Of a stretch of 64,000 nt of DNA, positions 37,314-46,080 are shown piece by piece. Position 1 is the stretch's first letter, and every line of letters begins with the position of its first letter. The stretch is taken from NCBI RefSeq assembly GCF_039541115.1, contig NZ_BAABFP010000007.1, positions 398,290 through 462,289 of the forward strand, read 5' to 3'. A program made the position numbers and the translations under genes. The notes below the pieces were generated by a model, which was not told where the DNA came from, searched no databases, and was given only the letters and a program-made list of their open reading frames with translations. This DNA is from Angustibacter luteus. GTDB lineage: Bacteria > Actinomycetota > Actinomycetes > Actinomycetales > Angustibacteraceae.

Positions 37314-38804
37314 TCAGTCGACGGGGCCGCTGACGGCGGCGGTGGCAGCGGCGGCCGACGCCGCGGCCGCTGCGACGGCGCTCGTCGTCCGGCTCGCGGC
37401 GTGCTCGCTGGCCCAGCCGAGCACCTCGCTGGCGATCATGGGCCGCGCGAACCAGAACCCCTGCAGGTCGTCGCACTCCAGCTCGACCAACCGGGCCGCC
37501 GTCGCCTCGGTCTCGACGCCCTCGGCCACGATCGACAACCCGAGCCGGTGCCCCAGCTCGATGATCGACGTGACGACGGCGTCGTCGCTGGGGGAGCGCT
37601 CGAGCTGGGTGATGAACTGACGGTCGATCTTCAGCTGGTGCACCGGCAGGCCGCGCAGCTGGCTCAGGCTGGTGAAGCCGGCGCCGAAGTCGTCCACGGA
37701 GACCTGGATGCCGCGGTCACGCAGCGAGCCCACCACCGCGCGGGCGGTGTCGGGGTTGTCGGTGACGGCGCTCTCGGTGATCTCCAGCACCAGCAGCTCG
37801 GCGGGCCAGCGGTGCAGCGCCAGCACCTCCTCGACGATGCCGAGCAGGCCGAACTCCAAGGACATCGGACTGATGTTGACCGCGACCGTGGCCTGCAGCC
37901 CCTCCTGGCGCCAGCGCGTCGCGTCCCGGACGGCGGTGAGCAGCACCCAGCGGGTGAGGGCGTGGATCAGGCTGGTGCGCTCGGCGATCGGGATGAACTC
38001 CGCGGGCAGGAGCAGGCCACGCTCGGGGTGCTGCCAGCGCAGCAGCGCCTCGAAGCCGGTCAGGGTGTGGTCGTCGGCGCGGATCACCGGCTGGTAGCGC
38101 ACGTGCAGCTGGTCCTCGAGCATCGCCTCACGCAGGTGGGCGAGCGTCTCCAGCCGGTCGGTCGAGTGGTCGTCGAACGCCGGGTCGTACGTCGCGACGC
38201 CGGCGCGCTCGCGCTTGGCCTGGTACATCGCGATGTCGGCGTGCTGGAGCAGGTCGCTGAGGGTGCGGCCGTCCTGCGGTGCGACGGTGACCCCGATGCT
38301 CGCGCGGATGTCGATGGACACCCCCCGGGCCTGGAACTCGCTGAGCGTCAGCGCGCCCAGGATGCGCTTGGCCCGGACGCTGGCGCCAGAGACGTTGATC
38401 GGACCGCGGATGAGGACGGCGAACTCGTCGCCACCCAGCCGGGTGACCAGCGCGTCGCTACCGGCCGAGGCGACGAGCTGTTGCGCCACCTCGACGAGGA
38501 CCTCGTCGCCGGCGATGTGGCCGAGGGTGTCGTTGACGTCCTTGAACCCGTCCAGGTCCACCAGCAGCAGCGCCGGACCGTGCGAGCCGTTGCCGTCGAC
38601 CGCGTCCAGGTCACTGAGGTCGCCGAGCAGCCGGTCGGCCGCCTCGGTGAGCATGCGGCGGTTGCCGAGCTGGGTCAGCGGGTCGCGACGGGCGACGCGC
38701 TCCCGCTCGCGGTCGCGCGCCACGAGCATGACGGCGAGCACGACGGCCGAGGCCACCGCGATGACCGCGAAGATCACCGTGACGACCAGTGCTAGGCCAC
38801 CCAT
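37314..38804 (-). CDS. Membrane-anchored GGDEF-EAL cyclic-di-GMP protein
   Basis: 496 residues. One N-terminal membrane helix (4-28), GGDEF domain with intact active site GGDEF (124-128), then an EAL domain with EALLR (252-256) and DDFGAG, and an Ala-rich tail. No RxxD inhibitory site precedes GGDEF. Both catalytic motifs are intact, so it could make and break cyclic di-GMP, though many such fusions are biased to one activity. No sensory domain is present. A sigma-28-type promoter lies 47 bases upstream, which would tie it to motility or development. Confidence 0.93.
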   Translation of the reverse strand: MGGLALVVTVIFAVIAVASAVVLAVMLVARDRERERVARRDPLTQLGNRRMLTEAADRLLGDLSDLDAVDGNGSHGPALLLVDLDGFKDVNDTLGHIAGDEVLVEVAQQLVASAGSDALVTRLGGDEFAVLIRGPINVSGASVRAKRILGALTLSEFQARGVSIDIRASIGVTVAPQDGRTLSDLLQHADIAMYQAKRERAGVATYDPAFDDHSTDRLETLAHLREAMLEDQLHVRYQPVIRADDHTLTGFEALLRWQHPERGLLLPAEFIPIAERTSLIHALTRWVLLTAVRDATRWRQEGLQATVAVNISPMSLEFGLLGIVEEVLALHRWPAELLVLEITESAVTDNPDTARAVVGSLRDRGIQVSVDDFGAGFTSLSQLRGLPVHQLKIDRQFITQLERSPSDDAVVTSIIELGHRLGLSIVAEGVETEATAARLVELECDDLQGFWFARPMIASEVLGWASEHAASRTTSAVAAAAASAAAATAAVSGPVD

Positions 38805-38851
38805 TTCGACGTCCCTCTCACCACTGGCGGGATGCTCCCGCCGACTCCTCC

Positions 38852-38880
38852 CTTTCGGCAGGGCCGGGAGGACGCTTGAG
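38852..38880 (-). promoter_or_regulatory. Sigma-28 (FliA/WhiG)-type promoter for the GGDEF-EAL gene
   Basis: On the minus strand TCAAG, 15 bases, GCCGAAAG, which resembles the TAAA-N15/16-GCCGATAA consensus. It ends 47 bases before the ATG at 38804. The same TCAAG-N15-GCCGAAAG arrangement occurs at 42363-42390 in front of another gene. Confidence 0.6.
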
Positions 38881-38918
38881 CAGTGGCGGCGTGCGGTTTC
38901 GCTCCCGGGCGTGGCGGA

Positions 38919-41510
38919 TCAGCCGATCGGCGCCTGGGCGACCAGCTCGACCGCCGCGACGTACACGCCGTCCGCGTCCGCAGCGCCGTCCAGCAGGACG
39001 AGCTCGTCGATGCCGCCCGCTGCTCGCAGGTCCGCCGCACCGGCCCGCAGCCGCTCGACGTCCGCCGGCCGCGCGCTCACCTCGGCGCGTGCGACGGCCG
39101 TGCGCTGCGAGACCTTCGCCTGGGACTTCGCGCCCCGCACCCCCGCCAACGCGGTCGCGACGACGGGCAGCAGCCCGGCGTCCCCGTCGCGCGCGGACGC
39201 GCTCAGGCCGACCAGCTCGTCCACCGTCGGCCACGGCGCCCGGTGGATCGAGCCGTCCTGCCACCACGACCACGCCTCCTCGGTGACGAAGGGCATGATC
39301 GGCGCGAGCAGCCGCAGCTGCACCGACAGGGCGATGGCCAGCGCGGCCCGCGCCGAGCCGGTGGCGGCGGCGTCGGCGGACTCCTCGCCGTAGGCGCGCT
39401 CCTTGACGAGCTCGACGTAGTCGTCGCAGAAGGACCAGAAGAACCGCTCGCTGACCTCGAGCGCGCGGGTGTAGTCGAAGGCGGCGAAGGCCTCACCCGC
39501 CTCGCGCACCGCCTCGGCGAGGCCGGCCAGCATCGAGGCGTCCAGCGGCTCGGTGACCGGGCCGGCGTCGATGCTGGCGCCGGCGCCGAGCACGAACTTC
39601 GTCGCGTTCAGCACCTTGATGGCGAGCCGGCGTCCGACCTTCATCTGGCTCTCGTCGAACGGGGAGTCCATCCCCGGGCGAGCCATGGCCGCCCGCCAGC
39701 GCACCGCGTCCGTGCCGAACTTCTCGAGGATCTCGGTCGGCACGACCGCGTTGCCCTTCGACTTGCTCATCTTCTTGCGGTCCGGGTCGACCACGAAGCC
39801 GCTGATCATCGATCGGGCCCACGGCAGCGAACCGTTCTCGTAGTGCGCTCGGACGACGCGGGAGAACAGCCAGGTGCGGATGATCTCGTGCGCGTGCGTG
39901 TTGAGGTCCATCGGGAACACGCGCTCGAACAGGTCCGCGTCGCGCTCCCAGCCGCCGGCGATGTGCGGGGTGAGCGAGGACGTCGCCCAGGTGTCCATGA
40001 CGTCCGGGTCACCGATGAACCCCCCCGGGACGCCGCGCTGGTCGTTGCGGAAGCCGGGGGCGGGATCGGACGACGGGTCGACCGGCAGCGCCGACTCCTC
40101 CGCCACGATCGGGTCGTCGTAGCGGATCTCGCCGGCGTCGTCGAGCCGGTACCAGACCGGGAAGGGCACCCCGAAGAAGCGCTGGCGGCTGATCAGCCAG
40201 TCGCCGTTCAGGCCGCTGACCCAGTTCTCGTAGCGGTGCGCCATGAACTCCGGGACGAACTTCAGCTCGTGGCCGCGCTCGACGAAGGTCGCCTTCAACG
40301 CTTCATCCCGGCCGCCGTTGCGGATGTACCACTGACGGCTGGTGACGATCTCGAGCGGCTTGTCGCCCTTCTCGTAGAAGTTCGCCATCCGCTGGGTCGC
40401 AGTCGGCTCGCCCTGCAGGTCGCCGCTGTCGCGCAGCGCCTGCACGAGCGTCTCGCGCGCCGAGAACGTCGTCAGGCCCGCGAGCCGGCCGTACAGCTCG
40501 CGCCCGGCGTCCGTGCTGATCCACTCGGGGGTGTCCCGCAGGATCCGCCCGTCGCGACCGACCACCGCGCGGGTCGGCAGCTGCAGCTCGCGCCACCAGG
40601 TGACGTCGGTGAGGTCACCGAAGGTGCAGCACATGGCGATGCCCGCGCCCTTGTCCATCTCGGCCGCCGGGTGCGCGAGCACCGGGATCTCGACGTCGAA
40701 CAGGGGTGAGCGCACGGTGGTGCCGAACAACGGCTGGTAGCGCTCGTCGTCCGGGTGCGCGATCAGCGCGACCACCGCCGGGATGAGCTCGGGTCGGGTC
40801 GTCTCGATGGCCACCGGGCCGTCCGCGCCGTGGAAGGTGACCCGGTGGTAGTGCCCCGGGTACTCGCGAGCCTCCAGCTCGGCCTGGGCGACCGCCGTCT
40901 GGAAGCTGACGTCCCACAGGCTCGGCGCCTCGCTCTGGTAGGCCTCGTCACGCGCGAGGTTGCGCAGGAACGCGCGCTGAGCCGCCGTCCGGGCGTCGAC
41001 CCCGATGGTCTCGTAGAGCGTCGACCAGTCCACCGAGAGGCCGAGGTGCTGCAGCACGGCGGCGAAGGCCTTCTCGTCCTCGGCGGTCAGCTGCGTGCAC
41101 AGCTCGACGAAGTTGGGACGGCTGACCGGGATCTGGCGCTTCGCGTCCGGCTTGGCCGGGGGCTCGAAGTCCGGGTCGTAGGGCAGCGACGGGTCGCAGC
41201 GCACCCCGAAGTAGTTCTGCACGCGCCGCTCGGTCGGCAGGCCGTTGTCGTCCCAGCCGATCGGGTAGAACACGCTCTTGCCGGTCATCCGCTGGAAGCG
41301 GGCGATCAGGTCGGTGTGCGTGTAGCTGAAGACGTGACCGACGTGCAGGCTGCCGCTCACCGTCGGCGGCGGCGTGTCGATCGAGAACACCTGCTCACGG
41401 GGTGCGGTGCGGTCGAACGCGTACGTGTCCTGCTCGCGCCATACGGCCACCCAGCGATCCTCGAGGCCGTCGAGGGTGGGCTTGTCGGGCACGCGCGGGG
41501 TATTCGGCAT
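38919..41510 (-). CDS. valS: Valine--tRNA ligase
   Basis: 863 residues. Class I synthetase with the HIGH-type motif HVGH in SGSLHVGHVFSYTHTD and the KMSKS motif in DRKKMSKSKGNAV. The N-terminal context (PTERRVQNYFGVRCDP) and the short C-terminus mark the variant ValRS type found in part of the actinobacteria and resembling archaeal and rickettsial enzymes. It differs from the common bacterial type with its long coiled-coil tail. ATG 41510 begins the conserved part; upstream codons of the open frame have no similarity. No T-box is visible upstream. Confidence 0.95.
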   Translation of the reverse strand: MPNTPRVPDKPTLDGLEDRWVAVWREQDTYAFDRTAPREQVFSIDTPPPTVSGSLHVGHVFSYTHTDLIARFQRMTGKSVFYPIGWDDNGLPTERRVQNYFGVRCDPSLPYDPDFEPPAKPDAKRQIPVSRPNFVELCTQLTAEDEKAFAAVLQHLGLSVDWSTLYETIGVDARTAAQRAFLRNLARDEAYQSEAPSLWDVSFQTAVAQAELEAREYPGHYHRVTFHGADGPVAIETTRPELIPAVVALIAHPDDERYQPLFGTTVRSPLFDVEIPVLAHPAAEMDKGAGIAMCCTFGDLTDVTWWRELQLPTRAVVGRDGRILRDTPEWISTDAGRELYGRLAGLTTFSARETLVQALRDSGDLQGEPTATQRMANFYEKGDKPLEIVTSRQWYIRNGGRDEALKATFVERGHELKFVPEFMAHRYENWVSGLNGDWLISRQRFFGVPFPVWYRLDDAGEIRYDDPIVAEESALPVDPSSDPAPGFRNDQRGVPGGFIGDPDVMDTWATSSLTPHIAGGWERDADLFERVFPMDLNTHAHEIIRTWLFSRVVRAHYENGSLPWARSMISGFVVDPDRKKMSKSKGNAVVPTEILEKFGTDAVRWRAAMARPGMDSPFDESQMKVGRRLAIKVLNATKFVLGAGASIDAGPVTEPLDASMLAGLAEAVREAGEAFAAFDYTRALEVSERFFWSFCDDYVELVKERAYGEESADAAATGSARAALAIALSVQLRLLAPIMPFVTEEAWSWWQDGSIHRAPWPTVDELVGLSASARDGDAGLLPVVATALAGVRGAKSQAKVSQRTAVARAEVSARPADVERLRAGAADLRAAGGIDELVLLDGAADADGVYVAAVELVAQAPIG

Positions 41511-41578
41511 GCCGAGGATTCTCCCAGACGAGCGGGGGTGGTCGCGTCCGGGTTTCTCCTGGGACGAGCGGCTGGGAC

Positions 41579-42355
41579 CTACTGGGCGCGCCAGGCGTCG
41601 TTCACGGCCTGGATCGCGGTGACCCGCGCGGACCCGTTGGCGGAGAACGCGCCGGCCATCAGCGTCAGGTGACGGCTCGTGCGCCAGCACACCGCGCCGG
41701 TGGCCAGCCCGCTGACCTTGAGCGAGCCGGAGGCCTGCGGGGCCGAGCCGAGGAGCGTGGCGGAGTCCGTCTCAGCCGTGCAGGTGAGCTTGCCGACCTT
41801 GGACACCTGCATCGTCGTCGGGAGGTCGAAGTCCTTGTTTCCCTTGACCCCCCGCCCGGCCATCAGCAGCACGACGGTCGTCGGGCGGGTCTGCTCGTCG
41901 GCGTAGACCGCCATCGCCTGGGCGCGGCCGTCGCCGTCCTTGGCCTGGATCGTGACGCTGTTGGTGCCCGTGCCGGCGTTCTGCGCGAGGCCCGCGGCCA
42001 CGGCGGGCAGGTCGATCGGCTTGGACAGGTCGGGGAACACGTAGTACCGCAGTGCGAGCCCGCCACCGACGAGCAGAGCGAGCCCGAGCGCCAGGGCGAC
42101 CAGCGTGGGGCCGGTGAGACCGCGCTTGGCCGGCGCGGGCGGTGAGCCCCAGCCAGCGGCGGGAGCGCCCGCGTAGCCGAACGGGGTCGGTTGGGCGGGC
42201 CCGGCGGGCGCGCCGAACTGGCCGGGTGGCGTGCCGAACTGGCTGGACGGCGTCCCGAACTGGCTGGACGGTGTGCCGAACTGGCTGGACGGCGTCCCGA
42301 ACTGGTTGGCCGGCTGTCCGGCGGGGGGCGGCGGGAACGGGTCGTTGGTGCTCAC
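41579..42355 (-). CDS. Hypothetical membrane protein with N-terminal QFG-type heptad repeats
   Basis: 258 residues. Residues 18-52 are five tandem copies of a seven-residue unit (QFGTPSS and variants). A Pro/Gly/Ala stretch and one membrane helix (about 80-104) follow, then an extracytoplasmic domain of about 150 residues containing two cysteines that could form a disulfide. I do not recognise the outer domain. The GTG at 42355 lies eight bases after a sigma-28-type GCCGAAAG element, so the mRNA may be leaderless. Function unknown; shared promoter type with the GGDEF-EAL gene suggests a role linked to motility or differentiation. Confidence 0.75.
   Translation of the reverse strand: MSTNDPFPPPPAGQPANQFGTPSSQFGTPSSQFGTPSSQFGTPPGQFGAPAGPAQPTPFGYAGAPAAGWGSPPAPAKRGLTGPTLVALALGLALLVGGGLALRYYVFPDLSKPIDLPAVAAGLAQNAGTGTNSVTIQAKDGDGRAQAMAVYADEQTRPTTVVLLMAGRGVKGNKDFDLPTTMQVSKVGKLTCTAETDSATLLGSAPQASGSLKVSGLATGAVCWRTSRHLTLMAGAFSANGSARVTAIQAVNDAWRAQ
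42213..42317. repeat. Tandem repeat, five units of 21 bp, inside a coding region
   Basis: Units begin CCGAACTGG at 42213, 42234, 42255, 42276 and 42297. The three central units are nearly identical and the outer two have drifted. They encode the QFG-type heptads of the hypothetical membrane protein. Because the unit is a multiple of three, copy number can change without breaking the frame. Confidence 0.9.
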
Positions 42356-42362
42356 CCTTGGT

Positions 42363-42390
42363 CTTTCGGCCGCTCCACCGTGGATCTTGA
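42363..42390 (-). promoter_or_regulatory. Sigma-28 (FliA/WhiG)-type promoter for the repeat-bearing membrane protein
   Basis: Minus strand TCAAG, 15 bases, GCCGAAAG, ending seven bases before the GTG at 42355. It matches exactly, in elements and spacer, the promoter at 38852-38880. Confidence 0.6.
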
Positions 42391-42449
42391 TCGCGGGGTT
42401 GGTCGCCGTCGACGGAGGTTCCGCGTCCCGGAGGTGCGCACAAGTCGGT

Positions 42450-42478
42450 TTCGACCAGGCGGCCGTGGTGGCTACGAT
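42450..42478 (+). promoter_or_regulatory. Promoter of the T-box-ileS transcript
   Basis: TTCGAC at 42450-42455 and TACGAT at 42473-42478 with an ideal 17-base spacer. The predicted start near 42485 is just ahead of the T-box stem I. Confidence 0.65.
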
Positions 42479-42479
42479 G

Positions 42480-42701
42480 GAGGGCAGGCACTGATCCGGC
42501 CATCACCGGGGAGCCTCCGGAAGAACGGCGCCCTCGGGTGCCTGGTAGAACCGGGCGGACCGGCCCGCACCCCAGCCGGCGACGAGTGGCCCGCCGAGCA
42601 GGTGGACGGGCAAGCGAGGTGGTACCGCGGTGCCGTCCGGACCAACCGGCCGACGTCGTCCTCGTGGGCAGCAGTGACGAGCGCACCCGCGAGAGGCACC
42701 G
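42480..42701 (+). promoter_or_regulatory. T-box riboswitch (tRNA-Ile), translational type with ultrashort stem I
   Basis: Leader of about 220 nt before ileS. A small hairpin CCGG-CCATCA-CCGG at 42496-42509 displays the specifier ATC (42502-42504), an isoleucine codon. The T-box sequence AGGTGGTACCGCG lies at 42617-42629. Downstream, CCTCGTGGG (about 42659-42667) can pair with CCCGCGAGAGG (about 42687-42697), hiding the GAGAGG ribosome site five bases before the ATG. This is the actinobacterial design in which uncharged tRNA-Ile frees the ribosome site rather than preventing termination. The rest of the leader would hold stem II-type structures. Confidence 0.92.
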
Positions 42702-45700
42702 ATGACGTACCCCAAGGTCGGCCCCGATGACCACGGCACCGCCGAGGTGCCCGCCAGCCCACGCTTCCCGGCGGTCGAGGAGCGCATCGGGCGCTACTGG
42801 GACGCCGACGGCACCTTCCGCGCGAGCATCGAGCAGCGCGAGGCCGGCGAGCACGGCAGCAACGAGTTCGTCTTCTACGACGGGCCGCCGTTCGCCAACG
42901 GTCTGCCGCACTACGGCCACCTGCTGACCGGCTACGTCAAGGACGTCGTCCCGCGCTACATGACGATGCGCGGCCGGCGGGTCGAGCGCCGGTTCGGCTG
43001 GGACTGCCACGGCCTGCCTGCCGAGGTCGAGGCCGAGAAGCAGCTCGGGATCCACCACAAGTCCGAGATCGAGGCGATGGGCGTCGAGACGTTCAACGAC
43101 ATCTGCCGCTCCTCGGTGCTGGCGTACACCAAGGACTGGGAGGAGTACGTCAACCGGCAGGCCCGGTGGGTCGACTTCGACAACGACTACAAGACGTTGG
43201 ACACCGACTACATGGAGTCGGTGATGTGGGCGTTCAAGTCGTTGTGGGACAAGGAGTTGATCTATGAGGGTTTCCGCGTGCTGGCCTACTGCTGGCGCTG
43301 CGAGACCCCGCTGTCGAACACCGAGACCCGGATGGACGACGTCTACCGGCAGCGTCAGGACCCGGCGGTGACGGTCGGGCTGAAGCTGGAGACGGGCGAG
43401 TACGCGCTGATCTGGACGACGACCCCGTGGACGCTCCCGAGCAACCTCGCCGCTGCCGTGAACCCGGCTGTGGACTACGTCGTGGTGACCGGCCCCGCCG
43501 AGGGTGCGTTCGCCGGCGAGCGCGTCGTCCTGGCCGCGGACCGCCTGGGGCACTACGAGCGTGAGCTCGGGCTGCGCGACGTCGAGCACGCCGCCGAGAC
43601 CGGTCGGCTGGTCGAGCGGCTGACCGGCGCCGACCTGCTGGGCCGTCGCTACACCCCGCCGTTCGACTTCTTCGCCGGGCGCGAGAACGCCCACCAGGTG
43701 CTCGAGGCCGACTACGTCACCACCGACGAGGGCACCGGCATCGTGCACATCGCACCGGCCTTCGGTGAGGAGGACAAGGTCGTCACCGACGCGGCCGGCA
43801 TCGAGCCGGTCGTCCCGGTGGACGCCAAGGGCGAGTTCACCGCCGAGGTGCCGCCGTACGCCGGGCAGCACGTCTTCGAGGCGAACAAGGCGATCACCGG
43901 CGACCTGCGCGACGCAGGGCTGCTGCTGCGCCTGGAGTCCTACGACCACCCGTACCCGCACTGCTGGCGCTGCGACCAGCCGCTGATCTACCGCGCGGTG
44001 TCGAGCTGGTTCGTCAAGGTGACCCAGTTCCGCGACCGGATGGTCGAGCTCAACCAGAACATCACCTGGGTGCCCGACCACATCCAGGACGGGTCCTTCG
44101 GCAAGTGGCTGGAGAACGCCCGCGACTGGTCGATCAGCCGGAGTCGCTACTGGGGCAGCCCGATCCCGGTCTGGACGTCGGACGACCCGACGTACCCGCG
44201 GGTCGACGTGTACGGCTCGCTGGACGAGCTGGAGCGCGACTTCGGCGTGCGTCCGGAGGACCTGCACCGGCCGTACATCGACGAGCTGACCCGGCCCAAC
44301 CCGGACGACCCGACGGGGAGGTCGACCATGCGCCGGGTGCCGGAGGTGCTGGACTGCTGGTTCGAGTCCGGCTCGATGCCGTTCGCCCAGGTGCACTACC
44401 CGTTCGAGAACGCGGACTGGTTCGAGCACCACTACCCGGGCGACTTCATCGTCGAGTACATCGGGCAGACCCGCGGCTGGTTCTACACGATGCACGTGCT
44501 GGCCACGGCGCTGTTCGACCGTCCCGCGTTCCGCAGCTGCGTGAGCCACGGGATCCTGCTCGGCGACGACGGTCGCAAGATGAGCAAGAGCCTGCGCAAC
44601 TACCCGGACGTGCGAGAGGTCTTCGACCGCGACGGCTCCGACGCGATGCGCTGGTTCCTGATGTCGTCGCCGGTGCTGCGCGGGGGAAACCTCGTGGTGA
44701 CCGAGCGCGGCATCCGCGACGGCGTGCGCCAGGTGCTCATCCCGCTCTGGAACGCCTGGTACTTCTTCTCGTTGTACGCCAACGCCTTCGGCGGGGGAGC
44801 GGGCTACGACGCGAAGTGGTCGACGTCGTCGGACGACGTGCTGGACCGGTACCTGCTGGCGAAGCTGCGCGACCTGGTGTCCGTCGTGCAGGGCCAGCTC
44901 GACGTGTACGACGTGAGCGCGGCGTGCCAGTCGGTGCGCGACTTCCTGGACGTGCTGACCAACTGGTACATCAGGCGTTCGCGCGAGCGGTTCTGGGGTG
45001 AGGACGACTCGGTCAGCGCAGGGGCTTTCGACACCTTGTACACGACGCTCGAGGTGCTCACCCGGGTCGCGGCTCCGCTGCTGCCGTTGACGTCGGAGGA
45101 GATCTGGCGCGGGCTGACCGGGGGGCGCAGCGTGCACCTGACCGACTGGCCGGACGCGACCGACCTGCCCGCCGACGAAGCGCTCGTCGCGGCGATGGAC
45201 CGCACCCGTGAGGTCTGCTCCGTGGCCCTGGGACTGCGCAAGGCCGAGCAGCTGCGGGTCCGGCTGCCGCTGCCCGCGCTGACCGTGGTCGGCGAGGACG
45301 CGGCGGCGCTGTCGGACTTCGCGGCGCTGGTCGCCGACGAGGTGAACGTGGGCGAGGTGCGGCTGCTCGGTCTCGACGACGCCGGCGAGTCGCAGTTCGG
45401 CGTGACGCAACGGCTGACGGTCAACGCGCGGGCCGCCGGGCCGCGCCTCGGCAAGGACGTGCAGACCGCCATCCGGGGCAGCAAGTCCGGCGACTGGTCG
45501 GTGGCGGACGACGGCACGGTGACCTCGGGCGGGTTCGCGCTCGTCGAGGGGGAGTACGTCGTGGAGACCGTCGTGGCCGGCGGCGAGGAGTCCGACCACC
45601 GGGCGGTGGGGGTGCTGCCCCGCGAGGGGTTCGTCGTCCTGGACACCGAGGTGACGCCCGAGCTCGAGGCGGTCGGGGTCGTGCGCGACGTCATCCGCGT

Positions 45701-45947
45701 CGTCCAGCAGGCGCGTCGGGACGCCGGACTGCACGTCAGCGACCGGATCCGGCTGACGGTCGCCGGCGACGACGCGGTGTGGCAGGCGCTCACCGAGCAC
45801 CAGGGGCTGCTGATGTCGGAGACGCTGGCCGTGCAGGTCGGGGTGTCCGCGGACGTCGAGGCGCTCGGGCTCGGCGAGGGTGTGACCGAGGCGAGCGTGG
45901 GCGACGGGCTGCGGGTGCGCGTCCAGGTGGAGCGCCAGGCCGACTAG
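42702..45947 (+). CDS. ileS: Isoleucine--tRNA ligase
   Basis: 1081 residues, the long type-2 IleRS usual in actinobacteria. The HIGH-type motif reads HYGH in PHYGHLLTG, the editing domain is present in the middle, and the KMSKS motif is intact in [13 protein letters not shown]. The C-terminal tRNA-binding region is complete. Type-2 IleRS enzymes are often less sensitive to mupirocin; that is family knowledge, not tested here. ATG 42702 follows the GAGAGG site controlled by the T-box. A 46-nt palindrome follows the gene. Confidence 0.97.
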   Translation: MTYPKVGPDDHGTAEVPASPRFPAVEERIGRYWDADGTFRASIEQREAGEHGSNEFVFYDGPPFANGLPHYGHLLTGYVKDVVPRYMTMRGRRVERRFGWDCHGLPAEVEAEKQLGIHHKSEIEAMGVETFNDICRSSVLAYTKDWEEYVNRQARWVDFDNDYKTLDTDYMESVMWAFKSLWDKELIYEGFRVLAYCWRCETPLSNTETRMDDVYRQRQDPAVTVGLKLETGEYALIWTTTPWTLPSNLAAAVNPAVDYVVVTGPAEGAFAGERVVLAADRLGHYERELGLRDVEHAAETGRLVERLTGADLLGRRYTPPFDFFAGRENAHQVLEADYVTTDEGTGIVHIAPAFGEEDKVVTDAAGIEPVVPVDAKGEFTAEVPPYAGQHVFEANKAITGDLRDAGLLLRLESYDHPYPHCWRCDQPLIYRAVSSWFVKVTQFRDRMVELNQNITWVPDHIQDGSFGKWLENARDWSISRSRYWGSPIPVWTSDDPTYPRVDVYGSLDELERDFGVRPEDLHRPYIDELTRPNPDDPTGRSTMRRVPEVLDCWFESGSMPFAQVHYPFENADWFEHHYPGDFIVEYIGQTRGWFYTMHVLATALFDRPAFRSCVSHGILLGDDGRKMSKSLRNYPDVREVFDRDGSDAMRWFLMSSPVLRGGNLVVTERGIRDGVRQVLIPLWNAWYFFSLYANAFGGGAGYDAKWSTSSDDVLDRYLLAKLRDLVSVVQGQLDVYDVSAACQSVRDFLDVLTNWYIRRSRERFWGEDDSVSAGAFDTLYTTLEVLTRVAAPLLPLTSEEIWRGLTGGRSVHLTDWPDATDLPADEALVAAMDRTREVCSVALGLRKAEQLRVRLPLPALTVVGEDAAALSDFAALVADEVNVGEVRLLGLDDAGESQFGVTQRLTVNARAAGPRLGKDVQTAIRGSKSGDWSVADDGTVTSGGFALVEGEYVVETVVAGGEESDHRAVGVLPREGFVVLDTEVTPELEAVGVVRDVIRVVQQARRDAGLHVSDRIRLTVAGDDAVWQALTEHQGLLMSETLAVQVGVSADVEALGLGEGVTEASVGDGLRVRVQVERQAD

Positions 45948-45956
45948 TTCCTGGCC

Positions 45957-46002
45957 GATCGTGGCAACCTCGCATCGCCCGTGATGCGGGGTTGCCACGA
46001 TC
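45957..46002. repeat. 46-nt palindrome (family A, copy 2), probable ileS terminator
   Basis: Twenty-nt arms beginning GATCGTGGCAAC with a six-base loop and one G-T-type mismatch, ten bases after the ileS stop. It matches the element at 19499-19544 in arm length, loop length and most bases. The mismatch keeps a wobble pair in one transcript orientation. Confidence 0.85.
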
Positions 46003-46068
46003 CGGCGGTGTCGGGCGGCCGGGGAGGTCGAGTTCCGGGCCGTGCGGGGGGCCGACCTCGAACCCCCG

Positions 46069-46074
46069 TACGCT
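46069..46074 (+). promoter_or_regulatory. -10 element, leaderless folC
   Basis: TACGCT fits TANNNT and is followed by six bases (TTCCCC) and the GTG at 46081. No ribosome site is present. It supports the chosen folC start over the longer frame. Confidence 0.5.
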
Positions 46075-46080
46075 TTCCCC

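Noticed and set aside
38805-38918. Possible cyclic-di-GMP riboswitch before the GGDEF-EAL gene
   Set aside because: The gap is too short for a GEMM aptamer plus an expression platform, and I find none of its conserved loop sequences; the sigma-28-type promoter explains the conserved-looking bases.
42213-42317. Possible CRISPR array
   Set aside because: Five 21-bp units are directly adjacent without spacers and translate into a heptad repeat in a coding frame.
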